Below, one piece after another: positions 39,788-49,577 of a DNA stretch of 64,000 bases. The stretch lies in the NCBI RefSeq assembly GCF_003062295.1, contig NZ_PYCN01000002.1, forward strand, positions 558,001 to 622,000. The letters run 5' to 3'. Position 1 is the stretch's first letter, and each line of letters opens with the position of its first letter. The notes under the pieces were generated by a model, which saw nothing but the letters and a program-made list of their open reading frames with translations, did not search any database and was not told where the DNA came from. The position numbers and the translations under genes were made by a program. The DNA is from Bradyrhizobium algeriense. Lineage in GTDB: Bacteria > Pseudomonadota > Alphaproteobacteria > Rhizobiales > Xanthobacteraceae.

Positions 39788-40315
39788 ATGAAAAAGCCAG
39801 CAGTTTTCTTTGATCGGGATGGAGTGCTGAACGAGGACGACGGTTACGTTTTCGAGATTAGCAAGCTGAAATGGATAGCTGGCGCACGTGAAGCCGTAAA
39901 GGCTGCAAACGATGCCGGATATTTTGCATTCGTTATTACGAACCAGTCAGGCGTAGCGAGGGGCCTTTATCAAGAGCACCACGTGGAAGCTCTACATCGG
40001 TGGATGGCAGATGATCTGGCCAGAATCGGAGCTCGCATAGATGCATTCGAATATTGCCCCTATCATCCCGATGCGGTGATAGAGCGCTATCGCAAAACAA
40101 GCTATCGACGAAAGCCAGCCCCTGGAATGATTACCGACCTTTTGGAACGTTTCCCCGTAGATCTCAGTCGCAGCATTCTCATAGGAGATAAGCTAACTGA
40201 TTTGGACGCAGCGCAGGCCGCTGGCGTTCGAGGGCTTCTGTTCTCAGGTGGCGACCTCGCACAACTGCTGAGATCAATTTTGCCCACCAAACAAGATGGG
40301 CTGCTGAAGCGTTAG
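39788..40315 (+). CDS. HAD phosphatase, GmhB-like (heptose 1,7-bisphosphate 7-phosphatase type)
   Basis: A 175-residue HAD-IIIA phosphatase from ATG 39788 (the frame is open much further upstream, but that part lies over the oxidoreductase gene). Motif I FFDRDGVLNEDDGYV carries both catalytic aspartates, VITNQSGVARG is motif II, RRKPAPGM the Lys region and IGDKLTDLDAAQAAG the acidic metal site. GmhB enzymes normally bind zinc through Cys-x-His and Cys-x-Cys; here CPYHP is present but the second pair is missing (TSYRRKP). It may act on a heptose or another sugar bisphosphate. No other heptose-pathway gene is in the window. Confidence 0.85.
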   Translation: MKKPAVFFDRDGVLNEDDGYVFEISKLKWIAGAREAVKAANDAGYFAFVITNQSGVARGLYQEHHVEALHRWMADDLARIGARIDAFEYCPYHPDAVIERYRKTSYRRKPAPGMITDLLERFPVDLSRSILIGDKLTDLDAAQAAGVRGLLFSGGDLAQLLRSILPTKQDGLLKR

Positions 40316-40534
40316 GAGCATCTCACTTGCTTCGCTGCAAAACAGATCGACGCACGACTTCTATGATATAGTCCTGAGTAGTTTGATCAAGGCTGCATCG
40401 GCAGGCTGACCACCTGTTTCGATAACGCTCGCTGACCGGCAAACCAGTCCAGCTTGGGATAGCCATTTTCCCTGTGCCGGAAATTGCTGTATGCTGAGGC
40501 GGCGTGGTTCGGCAATCTCGCTTCAGTGAGCTCC

Positions 40535-41449
<915 letters not shown>

Positions 41450-41729
41450 GCGAGGCCACCTGCAACCATCTTATGAGCGGCCTTCCAAGTAATCTTGCCG
41501 CCGCGCAATGCTATTTTCGACCGCATCATTGTTTCGGTCGAACTGGCGGAGGCTATCCTAGTACAATCTCGTTAAGACACCCTAGCGTTGTGACAACGAG
41601 TAGCTTAAGCTTCAGCGGGATTTGTATGGGTATTTCAACCTGTCTATTCGGGGCCCGGCGCGCCAACAATTCCCATCAGAAGCTCTGCCCGACAGTTCTC
41701 ATCGTCACACGGGCGTCAGATAAGGCATC

Positions 41730-43076
41730 ATGACCGACCCGGCGACAACCCATCTCACCACGATATCCGCATGCCCGCAATCCCGGCGCAGGCTGGGCTT
41801 GCTCCTTTGCTTGCATATCGCAGCATCCTGCGTCTCGTTCTCCTACGCCGCGGCCGCCTTTCCTGGCATCGTGGAGTTTGACAAAGCAAACGTCATGATG
41901 GCCATGCTGCGAACGCTACCCTTCGCCGCCCTATCCGCCGTTTTCATAGTCAGCCGATTCAGTTTTGGTTATTTCGTCGGATTTTACTTCTACACGATGA
42001 TCCTCGGCTATCTTTGGTTGATCGAGTTTTCACTCCTTCCTTACAATCACTCGTTGGCGACAGTCTCCATCCTCACGTCCGCACTGGCATTCCTTGCGCC
42101 CGCGCTATTTATCACTTCACCGGTTAGGGCGCGGTTGGACTTGTCGGCAAGAGGATTTGACCTGCTGCTCTCTGCTATTTTGATTTTCGCTGCGATTCTT
42201 GTCGCGGCCGCCGCATTTTACAATTTCAGAATTGCCGGCCTTTCGGAAATCTACCGATTTCGCGAAGAACTCGCGTTTCCCGCGGCAGTGAGATATGCCA
42301 TCGGAACCACGTCGAACGCGCTGTTGCCGTTTGCATTTGCCGGCCTCATCCTGCGTGGAAGTATTTTGCGGGCAGGAATCGCACTTATCCTGATGCTGCT
42401 GCTCTATCCCGTGACGTTAACCAAATTAACGCTCTTTGCGCCGCTCTGGCTACTGTTTCTAACCTTCTTGTGCAGAATAGTTGAAGCGAAGAGCGCAGTC
42501 ATTTTGTCGTTGTTGTTACCGATATCGGTCGGCGTAGCAATGCTATTTCTCCACAACGCGGAGGTAGTTCCCTTTAAATGGGCAGCGCCGTATTTCGGCA
42601 TAGTCAATACCAGGATGGTCGCCGTGCCATCGGTCGCGCTCGAAGTGTACAACAATTTCTTTTCGACACATCCGTTGACGCACTTCTGCCAGATCAACGT
42701 CGTGAAGTTTGTCATCGACTGTCCGTACAACGAAGAGCTATCGATTCTCATGAAGGTCTATGCACAAGGCGCATACAACGCGTCGCTCTTCGCGACAGAA
42801 GGCATCGCTTCTGTCGGCCTTAAGCTGGCGCCGCTTTCTGCATTCGGTTGCGGCCTTGTGATCGCAATTGCCAACCGCCTGTCTTCCGGATTGCCCTGGA
42901 GATTTGTCTTGTTGTCAGGCGGGATGCTTCCGCAGGTTCTTCTAAACGTGCCACTTTCGACTAATTTGTTGAGCAACGGCGCCGCGATCCTGTTCTTCCT
43001 TTGGTTCGTTACGCCACGCACGATCTTCGACGGGAAAAGCCAAGCGGCTTCTCAAACCGCAGCAAGCACGACTTAA
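41730..43076 (+). CDS. polytopic membrane protein, candidate glycan polymerase/ligase (paralogue of 30828-32156)
   Basis: A 448-residue membrane protein with about ten hydrophobic segments, ATG at 41730 with AAGG eight bases upstream. It is clearly related to the protein at 30828-32156 along its whole length: shared RFSFGYFVGFYFYTMILGYL, EIYRFREELAFPAAVRYAIG, the polar loop THFCQINVVKFVIDCPYNEE with two matching cysteines, and YNASLFATEGIASVG. Family unknown to me. One copy per polysaccharide module suggests a module-specific polymerase or ligase; this is inference. It ends seven bases before a convergent glycosyltransferase gene. Confidence 0.8.
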   Translation: MTDPATTHLTTISACPQSRRRLGLLLCLHIAASCVSFSYAAAAFPGIVEFDKANVMMAMLRTLPFAALSAVFIVSRFSFGYFVGFYFYTMILGYLWLIEFSLLPYNHSLATVSILTSALAFLAPALFITSPVRARLDLSARGFDLLLSAILIFAAILVAAAAFYNFRIAGLSEIYRFREELAFPAAVRYAIGTTSNALLPFAFAGLILRGSILRAGIALILMLLLYPVTLTKLTLFAPLWLLFLTFLCRIVEAKSAVILSLLLPISVGVAMLFLHNAEVVPFKWAAPYFGIVNTRMVAVPSVALEVYNNFFSTHPLTHFCQINVVKFVIDCPYNEELSILMKVYAQGAYNASLFATEGIASVGLKLAPLSAFGCGLVIAIANRLSSGLPWRFVLLSGGMLPQVLLNVPLSTNLLSNGAAILFFLWFVTPRTIFDGKSQAASQTAASTT

Positions 43077-43083
43077 CCGAAAT

Positions 43084-44283
43084 TCATTCCCGATGTTGCG
43101 ACGATTTCAGTGCATTTTGAATAAGTCCAACAAAGCCGTCGGCAAAGGTAGCGACGCGGTCATCGTGAGCAGGAACAAAACTTCGAACTGATGGTGCACC
43201 AGCATCCTGCGAGAGCCGCATAATGTGATCCGCCAGAGTTGCGGGGTCATCCGTTCCGAAATAGCTCGCCGAACCAGCGGCCTGCTCGCGGTGGACATCG
43301 AGGTCGGACAATATCATCGGAACCCCGAACGACTTCGACTCCTCAACAGTCGTGCTCCATCCCTCGGATCGGGACGGATTTATCAGCGCGGTGCAGGCAC
43401 GCAGCAACGCATACACATGCGAAAGCGGAATCATTCCCAGATGAATGAAGCGCTTTTCAAGTCCGCGATTTTTCACCTGCCCCATGACTTGGGCGAAATA
43501 GCCGCGCTCACGCGGATCTTCGGTGCTGCCCGACGCGCACACGACCACATCGAAGCTGCGCTGCGCCAGGATTGTCAGCGCATCGACGACCACCTGATGG
43601 TTCTTGTGCGTGTAAAACTGATTTGGCAGGTAAAAGTATTTTGCGGGTAACTGGTATTGCGCAACGATCTCGACTGGATTGGCGGTTAGGAGCGCCGGCG
43701 ATGGCCGAGTCGCGAAGCGAACCACGCGGACCTCGTTCGTCGCTCCTGGATAGTATTTCCTGAAGTCACGGAGCGAGCTTTCGCTACTGACCATGATGGT
43801 CCGCCCCGATGCGATTTGAAAGCGGAAGCCGACCTCGCGCCTCCAACGAGTGGCAAACGGGAAGAGTTGAGGCAGCTTGCGATGCTGAAAATCGGGGAAC
43901 CAAGCCACCGCCGGAAAGGCCAGACGCCAGCCAAAGAAACGGGCGTTTTCGAAGACAAGGTCGACCCGCTGCGCCCGGAACTCTCTCGCCGCCCCGCCAT
44001 CAACCCCCAACGCAATAGCAGACGCCAGACCAGCACGGCCTTCGAACGCTGCCGATCGCACGATTTCCACGCCCGGTATCGCGATGAGCGCGGCAAGATC
44101 ACTCTCGTCGTCACGGTCGCCGGCAAACACGACGGGAGCAAACTCGCCCTCGCGGAATCGAGCCAGCGCAGAGAACAAATTGCTCAGATAATTATAACCA
44201 CCAGCCCAGACCTGACGGGGAATATGCGCGAATGCGATACGGAGCGGCGTACGCCCGGTCACCTGGCTTGACCCTTGAACCAC
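43084..44283 (-). CDS. family 4 / group 1 glycosyltransferase
   Basis: A 399-residue GT-B transferase. N-terminal IAFAHIPRQVWAGGYNYLSNL has the glycine-rich acceptor loop; PAKYFYLPNQFYTHKNHQVV near residue 215 and the donor-site block ALINPSRSEGWSTTVEESKS with the EX7E motif near residue 315-325 are diagnostic. GTG start at 44283 overlaps the upstream epimerase gene by 25 bases; a GTG slightly downstream (VTGRTP) is also possible. Last gene of the seven-gene minus operon that begins with the flippase at 51140. Confidence 0.9.
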   Translation of the reverse strand: MVQGSSQVTGRTPLRIAFAHIPRQVWAGGYNYLSNLFSALARFREGEFAPVVFAGDRDDESDLAALIAIPGVEIVRSAAFEGRAGLASAIALGVDGGAAREFRAQRVDLVFENARFFGWRLAFPAVAWFPDFQHRKLPQLFPFATRWRREVGFRFQIASGRTIMVSSESSLRDFRKYYPGATNEVRVVRFATRPSPALLTANPVEIVAQYQLPAKYFYLPNQFYTHKNHQVVVDALTILAQRSFDVVVCASGSTEDPRERGYFAQVMGQVKNRGLEKRFIHLGMIPLSHVYALLRACTALINPSRSEGWSTTVEESKSFGVPMILSDLDVHREQAAGSASYFGTDDPATLADHIMRLSQDAGAPSVRSFVPAHDDRVATFADGFVGLIQNALKSSQHRE

Positions 44284-45188
44284 GAGACATAGTCAGCGAG
44301 GCCTTGTTCAACCGGAATTTTCCAGTCAAAGTGTAGCTCACGCACAGCTACGTCGTCTGCCAGCAGGCTCGGCGGGTCACCGGCCCGAACGACTCCGGAA
44401 TAGCTTGTCGAGATGCCCGCGCCCCAACTTTCGGTGATCATTGCGGCGACTTTCGCAACTGTCGTTCCAAGACCGGATCCAGCGTTGATCACCTGAAAGC
44501 TCTCTGGCTGCAGCCTTGCGTTAATCTCGGCCAACAGCCGGGCGACGTCACGGACATCGGTCCAGTCCCGCACCTCCGTGCCTGTGCCTCCCAGCACCAG
44601 TTTTCGCTCACCGGCCTGCAGGCGAGAGCAGATGTCCCAGGGCAATTGCTTGCGCAAATTCGGCCCGTAGACCGAGAACAGCCGCGCCACCGTGCTGTGC
44701 AAGCCAAAGGTGACAGCGTAGCTTCGGCAAAGCTGCTCCATCATCAGCTTGTGCTGCCCGTAGGGCGACATCGGAAGCGTTGCTGCATCCACTCCAATCG
44801 GCCCCTCGTGATCGGCGCCATAGACCGCCGCGCTCGATACGACAATCAAGCGACAATCCCTTGCGGCGCTGCGCAGCCACTCCAGCAATCTGGCCGTGCT
44901 TGCAACAGTGCGCGAAAAGTCCTCAAACGGCTGCGCGATCGACAGCCCAACTGACGAGCCGCCGGCCAGATGGAAAATCGTCGACGGCAATCCGGAGTGC
45001 TCCGCCAGCGCATTGAGATTGGCTGCATCGATCTCGCCGTTCAACCAATGCTCAAGGCCGAGGCGATGTCTCTCGGTCTCCCCGATCGCGCCATGGCCGA
45101 TGCCATGAACCCGATGGCCCCGATCAGCCAGCACCCGGACGAGATGCCGACCGATGAAGCCACTCGCGCCGGTAACCCACATGTTCAT
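44259..45188 (-). CDS. NAD-dependent sugar epimerase/reductase (Rmd-like SDR)
   Basis: A 309-residue extended SDR enzyme: MWVTGASGFIGRHLVRVL for cofactor binding, IFHLAGGSSVGLSIAQP, VVSSAAVYG and the catalytic YGQHKLMMEQL. VARLFSVYGPNLRKQLPWDI is the substrate loop. The overall pattern is close to GDP-4-keto-6-deoxymannose reductases and UDP-sugar 4-epimerases; I cannot decide between them, and no gmd is in the window. It overlaps the methyltransferase upstream by four bases and the glycosyltransferase downstream by 25, so it is tightly coupled in the operon. Confidence 0.87.
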   Translation of the reverse strand: MNMWVTGASGFIGRHLVRVLADRGHRVHGIGHGAIGETERHRLGLEHWLNGEIDAANLNALAEHSGLPSTIFHLAGGSSVGLSIAQPFEDFSRTVASTARLLEWLRSAARDCRLIVVSSAAVYGADHEGPIGVDAATLPMSPYGQHKLMMEQLCRSYAVTFGLHSTVARLFSVYGPNLRKQLPWDICSRLQAGERKLVLGGTGTEVRDWTDVRDVARLLAEINARLQPESFQVINAGSGLGTTVAKVAAMITESWGAGISTSYSGVVRAGDPPSLLADDVAVRELHFDWKIPVEQGLADYVSWFKGQAR

Positions 45189-46102
45189 GCCGGTGCCTTG
45201 TAACAGATGAATGAGTAGAGCCGGCCGGGCCGGTGGTCAAAGCGCTCTGCCATCGAAAGCAGGGACATGAAAACGCTCCTGGAAGCGAGCGCGGTGCGCC
45301 AAACCGGCTTGATCGGAACCGTCCGGGCCAGCCTTTCCACGACGGCCACCCGCAGCGTCTCGATTGTATAGGGAAACAGATTGATCGGGCTCTTCAGCGG
45401 CGCAAGTACCTCGATCGCGGCAAATCCCGCAGCCCCTAGTGCGCCGACATACCGATCGAGAAGATACGCGTGCTCGCCGCCATAGAGGTGATGCAGGGGA
45501 TGCCGATCGAGGAATGCGCCCAGGTCGGCTTCCTTGCTGATCACGTGTTCGCGCGCGGCGATGAGTATCCCGCCGGGGCGAAGCACCCGGGACATTTCCC
45601 GGCAGGCACCGTCTAGATCGCGCATATGGTGCAGCACGGCCCGCGCGAACACGACATCGAACGTGCCATCAGCGAACGGAAGGCGCTCGGAGAATTCTTC
45701 GACCACCTCGATCGCCAGCCGGGCCTCGGCCGCGAGGCGGCGGATCGCGGCCGTCCCAACCACGGCACTGGGATCAGGCTCGAGCGCGGTGACCGTAAAT
45801 CCGCTCCGCGCCAGCGCATAGCTCGCAATTCCGCGCCCGGCGCCGACGTCGAGCGCCTTGCCGGTCCGGTGTGCCAAAAACTTCGAAACCGCCTGCCATT
45901 CGGCACTGGCAAAATAGCGCTCGGCGGCAGCGATCAGAGGGTCGTCATAGAATGCGTCGAGCACGAGTTGACGCTTGTCCGGCTGGTTGCGCAGCCAGAC
46001 CACGGCATCTTCCCATGTCGTGAGAGGCTTTTCGTCCAACATGCAAACCCGCACTTGCTGGCCCGGCGCGCCGGTCAGATCAGATCCTGAAATTTCGTCC
46101 AT
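45185..46102 (-). CDS. class I SAM-dependent methyltransferase
   Basis: A 305-residue methyltransferase. Motif I ALDVGAGRGIASYALA lies near residue 94, then VTALEPDPSAVVG, and VFARAVLHHMRDLDGACREM near residue 158; REMSRVLRPGGILIAARE is the following strand. The start at 46102 overlaps the end of the upstream glycosyltransferase by 28 bases; an internal ATG at 46042 (MLDEKPLTTWED) would leave a gap instead. Member of the seven-gene minus operon. The product's C-terminal third is unassigned. Substrate unknown. Confidence 0.88.
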   Translation of the reverse strand: MDEISGSDLTGAPGQQVRVCMLDEKPLTTWEDAVVWLRNQPDKRQLVLDAFYDDPLIAAAERYFASAEWQAVSKFLAHRTGKALDVGAGRGIASYALARSGFTVTALEPDPSAVVGTAAIRRLAAEARLAIEVVEEFSERLPFADGTFDVVFARAVLHHMRDLDGACREMSRVLRPGGILIAAREHVISKEADLGAFLDRHPLHHLYGGEHAYLLDRYVGALGAAGFAAIEVLAPLKSPINLFPYTIETLRVAVVERLARTVPIKPVWRTALASRSVFMSLLSMAERFDHRPGRLYSFICYKAPA

Positions 46103-47142
46103 TGCAGTTGTTTGCTATAGCGCTCTCTTACCATGGCGCAACCCGCCTGAGCGACGGATCTGGCCAAAGTTTCGTCTCTCATGAGCCTGTTGATCAACTC
46201 GGGTATTTGCTCGGGCGAGGAGTATTCCAGCATGGTTTCCCCATCAACGAAACCCTCCGGATAGCGCCCTGCATCCGTCAAAAGGACCGCTCCGCAGCCC
46301 GTTGCCTCAAAGCATCTCATATTGCCGCGATCCTCTCCGGCCATGTCCACCGCACCGTTGAATACGATCCGGCTTTTGGCGATCGCGGCATACGCATCCA
46401 GGCCATACAGCGGATCGGCGCGAATCTCGCGAATTTCGTCCGGATGACGGTATGAGCGAAGCGCCGGCACAGGAGGAAGAAAATTTGCCAATCGGGTGAG
46501 GCGTGAATCTTCGAGGTAAAGGCGCGCCCGGATACCGGGCGTCGAAGCGGCAGCGCGGAGAGCTTGGCTGCGTTTGACGTGGTGCCGCGAGAATCCTCCG
46601 ATGAAGATGAGGTCAAGTTCATCGGTTCGGGCTGCGGCATAGGCATCCATCACAGGATCGTGCGCCGGAAAAAAATACGCCACCCGACAGCCTTTCTGGC
46701 GCCAGCTATCGAGGATTGACGGAAAATTGCATACGATCAGGTCGTATTTCGTCAGGTCTGCGCTTCCGGATGGTGCCGCTCGCCAGCCAATCGACTTCCT
46801 CACGCAACCCGGCAACTTCGCAACAAACTCGCTACCGTAACGGATCGGGTCAAGATTATAGAATACTTCGGTGCGATGCTGCTCGATCTGCGCGAGCAGA
46901 ATTTGTTCCAGGTTTTTTGTTCGCAACCCATTCTCTTTTGCCCACTGCATCTGCAGGCGTTCATCGTCTCCATTGGTGTAGAACGCGTCCGGACTGTTGG
47001 CGAACACGGGTAGAAGGATATGGGACGCAGTGAATCTCGTCTCCAGAAATTGCGCTCGTCCGGCGGCAAAGCTTTGATAGGGCGACTGGCGGCGATGGAC
47101 ACGGTATCCGCGTGACAAGCCGTTGTTCTGGAAAATGCGCAT
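46075..47142 (-). CDS. glycosyltransferase, CgeB-like (Glyco_trans_1_2)
   Basis: About 355 residues from ATG 47142 (MRIFQNNGLSRGY; frame open to 47166). The N-terminal half is Rossmann-like and poorly conserved; the C-terminal donor-binding half has KSRIVFNGAVDMAGEDRGN, RCFEATGCGAVLLTD and the FVDGETMLEYSSPEQIPELI run typical of CgeB-type GT-B transferases. It lies four bases after the acyltransferase gene. Sugar donor unknown. Confidence 0.84.
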   Translation of the reverse strand: MRIFQNNGLSRGYRVHRRQSPYQSFAAGRAQFLETRFTASHILLPVFANSPDAFYTNGDDERLQMQWAKENGLRTKNLEQILLAQIEQHRTEVFYNLDPIRYGSEFVAKLPGCVRKSIGWRAAPSGSADLTKYDLIVCNFPSILDSWRQKGCRVAYFFPAHDPVMDAYAAARTDELDLIFIGGFSRHHVKRSQALRAAASTPGIRARLYLEDSRLTRLANFLPPVPALRSYRHPDEIREIRADPLYGLDAYAAIAKSRIVFNGAVDMAGEDRGNMRCFEATGCGAVLLTDAGRYPEGFVDGETMLEYSSPEQIPELINRLMRDETLARSVAQAGCAMVRERYSKQLQWTKFQDLI

Positions 47143-47146
47143 GCAA

Positions 47147-47737
47147 TCAACCCGCGGGATTTGCATCTGGCGGGGGGCTTAACGAGCGGATTACTCGGGC
47201 CGGATTCCCAACTGCCAACGTGTACGGCGGAATGTCGCGGGTTACAACCGAACACGCTCCGATCACGGCACCCTCTCCAATCGTGACCCCCTTCAGCACA
47301 CTCACATTGAATCCGATCCAGGCCCTATCGCCCACCACGACCGGCGCATGCGTGATCTTCTTCCAATCTTTCCGGCCCGCGCGCCATTCGAGAACATCGT
47401 TCCGGCGATCCGTCCAATCGATGCTGTGGGAATCGTGGTCCACGATCGTAACGCCCCACGACATGATGACATCGTCGCCGATGGCGAGGCTTCGATAGCA
47501 GACCAGATGGCTTCGTCCGATAAATGTGCGATTTCCGATCTGAATTTTGCCTCCGGATTCCTCGAAGCTGATATCAGCGTGGACGATTGAATTTTCTCCA
47601 ACTGACAGTGCGTTGCCGGCCGCTCGCCTGATGCGACGCCACGCGATCGTGGATCCACGTCCGATCTTCACCGCCCCGGAAAGCCGGCTCTTCCAGCCTA
47701 GGATGGCGTCGATCACGCCTATCAGGATGAGTCGCAT
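47147..47737 (-). CDS. hexapeptide-repeat O-acetyltransferase (WbbJ/LacA-like)
   Basis: A 196-residue left-handed beta-helix acyltransferase. Repeats are visible in [36 protein letters not shown] and [30 protein letters not shown] contains the catalytic His, followed by [20 protein letters not shown] and [15 protein letters not shown] 47737 with AAGG upstream, one base after the asparagine-synthetase-like stop. Transfers acetyl from acetyl-CoA to a sugar hydroxyl in the cytoplasm, a second acetylation route besides the MBOAT pair. Confidence 0.9.
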   Translation of the reverse strand: MRLILIGVIDAILGWKSRLSGAVKIGRGSTIAWRRIRRAAGNALSVGENSIVHADISFEESGGKIQIGNRTFIGRSHLVCYRSLAIGDDVIMSWGVTIVDHDSHSIDWTDRRNDVLEWRAGRKDWKKITHAPVVVGDRAWIGFNVSVLKGVTIGEGAVIGACSVVTRDIPPYTLAVGNPARVIRSLSPPPDANPAG

Positions 47738-47738
47738 G

Positions 47739-49574
47739 TCAGGACCTTGCCAGCATCCATTTCATATTCAGATACGGCCATATTCGGCTGGCCGTCTCCC
47801 AGTCCCATTGCTTCGAGGAGGTCAGGCGGCTGACCGTCCGTCGCAAGCCTTCCTCGTCGACCAGCTCGGCGAACGCCGGCACCTTCCGATCGAGCAGGCT
47901 GGCGGTCCATCCGGCTAGCGGCCCATTCAACCATTCCGGCATCGGCGAATTGAAGCCCACCTTCCGGCGTCCCATGCGAATGGATTCCGGCATCAGGTTG
48001 GCCATCGCCTGCCGCGCAATCGCTTTGGAATAGCCGTCGGAGAATTTGCACGTCTCCGGCAACGCCATGGTGTACGTCACCAGGCGCCAATCCATGAACG
48101 GCATCCGGACCTCGATGCCGTGCGCCATCGACAGGCGGTCGAAGTTTCGCAGGATGGTAGGCAGCACAGTGCTGTGAAACATCCCGTAGAGCCGCCGGTT
48201 CAATGAACCCCAGTCGCGCGGCAGCACATCGTCGGCGGCGACCAGCGGAAGCTGGGCCGGAACGTCGCGCAGACCGCCGCGCAGGAAATAGTGTCCCCGG
48301 CGCTTGATCATCAGCGTCCGCAGCAGATCGGCGCCTCGTCCAGCCAGCGTCGAACCTGCGCTAAGTCCTGCGAGCAGGTTTCGCATCCGGAACATGCCCG
48401 ATTGTCCCTCCTGAAGATAAGCCCCCATCAGTTCGTCCGCGCCATGGCCGTCCAGCGACACCGTTACGTCGTGACGCCTGAGTTCCCGATAGATCAACCA
48501 GGCCGCGCTTGGAAGTCCGATATAGACGTCATCATTGTCGTCGAGAATTCGATCGAGTTCGTTCCGCGCGTCGGCCTTCCCGATCTCGAGGAATGCAGGC
48601 ACGACATCCGCCCAGGCCGCGGCCTCCTCGGCCATCGGCCGCTCGTCGTTCGAGGCGCCGGGAAATGTCGCAACGAAGGCATGGCGCCACAAGGTGCTGT
48701 CCCGCGGGCCCATACCGGCTTTTTCGTGCGCCGCCATGGTGCAGATCACGGCCGACGAATCGAACCCTCCCGACAGGCAGGTCCCGATCGGAACGTCGCT
48801 GCGCATTCGCAGCGCAACGGCATCCTGGAAAATCTCGCGAAAGCGTTCCACGCGTTCGGCTTCGGTGGCTGGTATCGCCGGCAGATGATCCACCGTCCGC
48901 CACCAGCGCCGGATTTCCAACCTCCCTCGGCGCAACCACATGCAGTGACCGCCCTGCAGCCGGCGCACCTCCTGGCAAAGCGTCCGTTCGCTGCCCTCGA
49001 CGCCAAAGGCATCGAGCATGAGCCGTCGCGCCACGTCGATGTCCAGCGAAGCATTGATCAGGCCGCTTCGCACCAATGCGCGCTGTTCTGATGCAAAGAC
49101 AAAGCGCTCCGATGTTAGCGCATATAATAGCGGCTTGATGCCGAAGCGGTCGCGCGCCAGAAACAATTCTTCGGTCTTGGTGTCGAAGATCGCCAGCGCC
49201 CACATTCCGTTGAAGCGCGTCAGCATGCCTTCCTGCCACGCCTGCCAAGCGGCCAGGATGACCTCCGTGTCGGACTGGCTGCGGAAAATTGTCCCCTGCG
49301 CCTCGAGCTCGCGCCGCAGTTCGAGGAAATTGTAGATCTCGCCGTTGAACACGATCACATGGCGGCCGTCGCCGGAAATCATCGGCTGATAGCCCCCTTC
49401 GCCGGGGTCGATGATTGCCAGCCGACGGTGGCCGAATGCCAGATTACGGTTCGCGCTGAACCAGCTTCCCTCGCCAAACGGCCCGCGATGCGCGACCAGG
49501 TTCGTCAGTCGCGAGATTTCCGCCGGTTCGACCGCGTTGCCGCGGAGGTTCACGATGCCTGCAATTCCGCACAT
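47739..49574 (-). CDS. asnB: asparagine synthase (glutamine-hydrolysing)-like amidotransferase, second copy
   Basis: A 611-residue paralogue of the enzyme at 865-2751. It keeps Cys2 for glutamine hydrolysis ([10 protein letters not shown]), [16 protein letters not shown], and the PP-loop SGGFDSS at 268-274; [15 protein letters not shown] near residue 375 is the synthetase-site loop. It lies three bases after the flippase gene and one before the acetyltransferase gene. Amidation of a uronic-acid residue of the glycan is the likely role by context, and would fit a WbpB/D/E-made diacetamido-uronic acid; not shown directly. Confidence 0.87.
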   Translation of the reverse strand: MCGIAGIVNLRGNAVEPAEISRLTNLVAHRGPFGEGSWFSANRNLAFGHRRLAIIDPGEGGYQPMISGDGRHVIVFNGEIYNFLELRRELEAQGTIFRSQSDTEVILAAWQAWQEGMLTRFNGMWALAIFDTKTEELFLARDRFGIKPLLYALTSERFVFASEQRALVRSGLINASLDIDVARRLMLDAFGVEGSERTLCQEVRRLQGGHCMWLRRGRLEIRRWWRTVDHLPAIPATEAERVERFREIFQDAVALRMRSDVPIGTCLSGGFDSSAVICTMAAHEKAGMGPRDSTLWRHAFVATFPGASNDERPMAEEAAAWADVVPAFLEIGKADARNELDRILDDNDDVYIGLPSAAWLIYRELRRHDVTVSLDGHGADELMGAYLQEGQSGMFRMRNLLAGLSAGSTLAGRGADLLRTLMIKRRGHYFLRGGLRDVPAQLPLVAADDVLPRDWGSLNRRLYGMFHSTVLPTILRNFDRLSMAHGIEVRMPFMDWRLVTYTMALPETCKFSDGYSKAIARQAMANLMPESIRMGRRKVGFNSPMPEWLNGPLAGWTASLLDRKVPAFAELVDEEGLRRTVSRLTSSKQWDWETASRIWPYLNMKWMLARS

Positions 49575-49577
49575 TCG

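Noticed and set aside
48291..49091. Plus-strand 266-codon frame opposite the second asparagine-synthetase-like gene
   Set aside because: Composition is His/Arg/Pro-rich with no motif, and the opposite strand carries a complete conserved enzyme.
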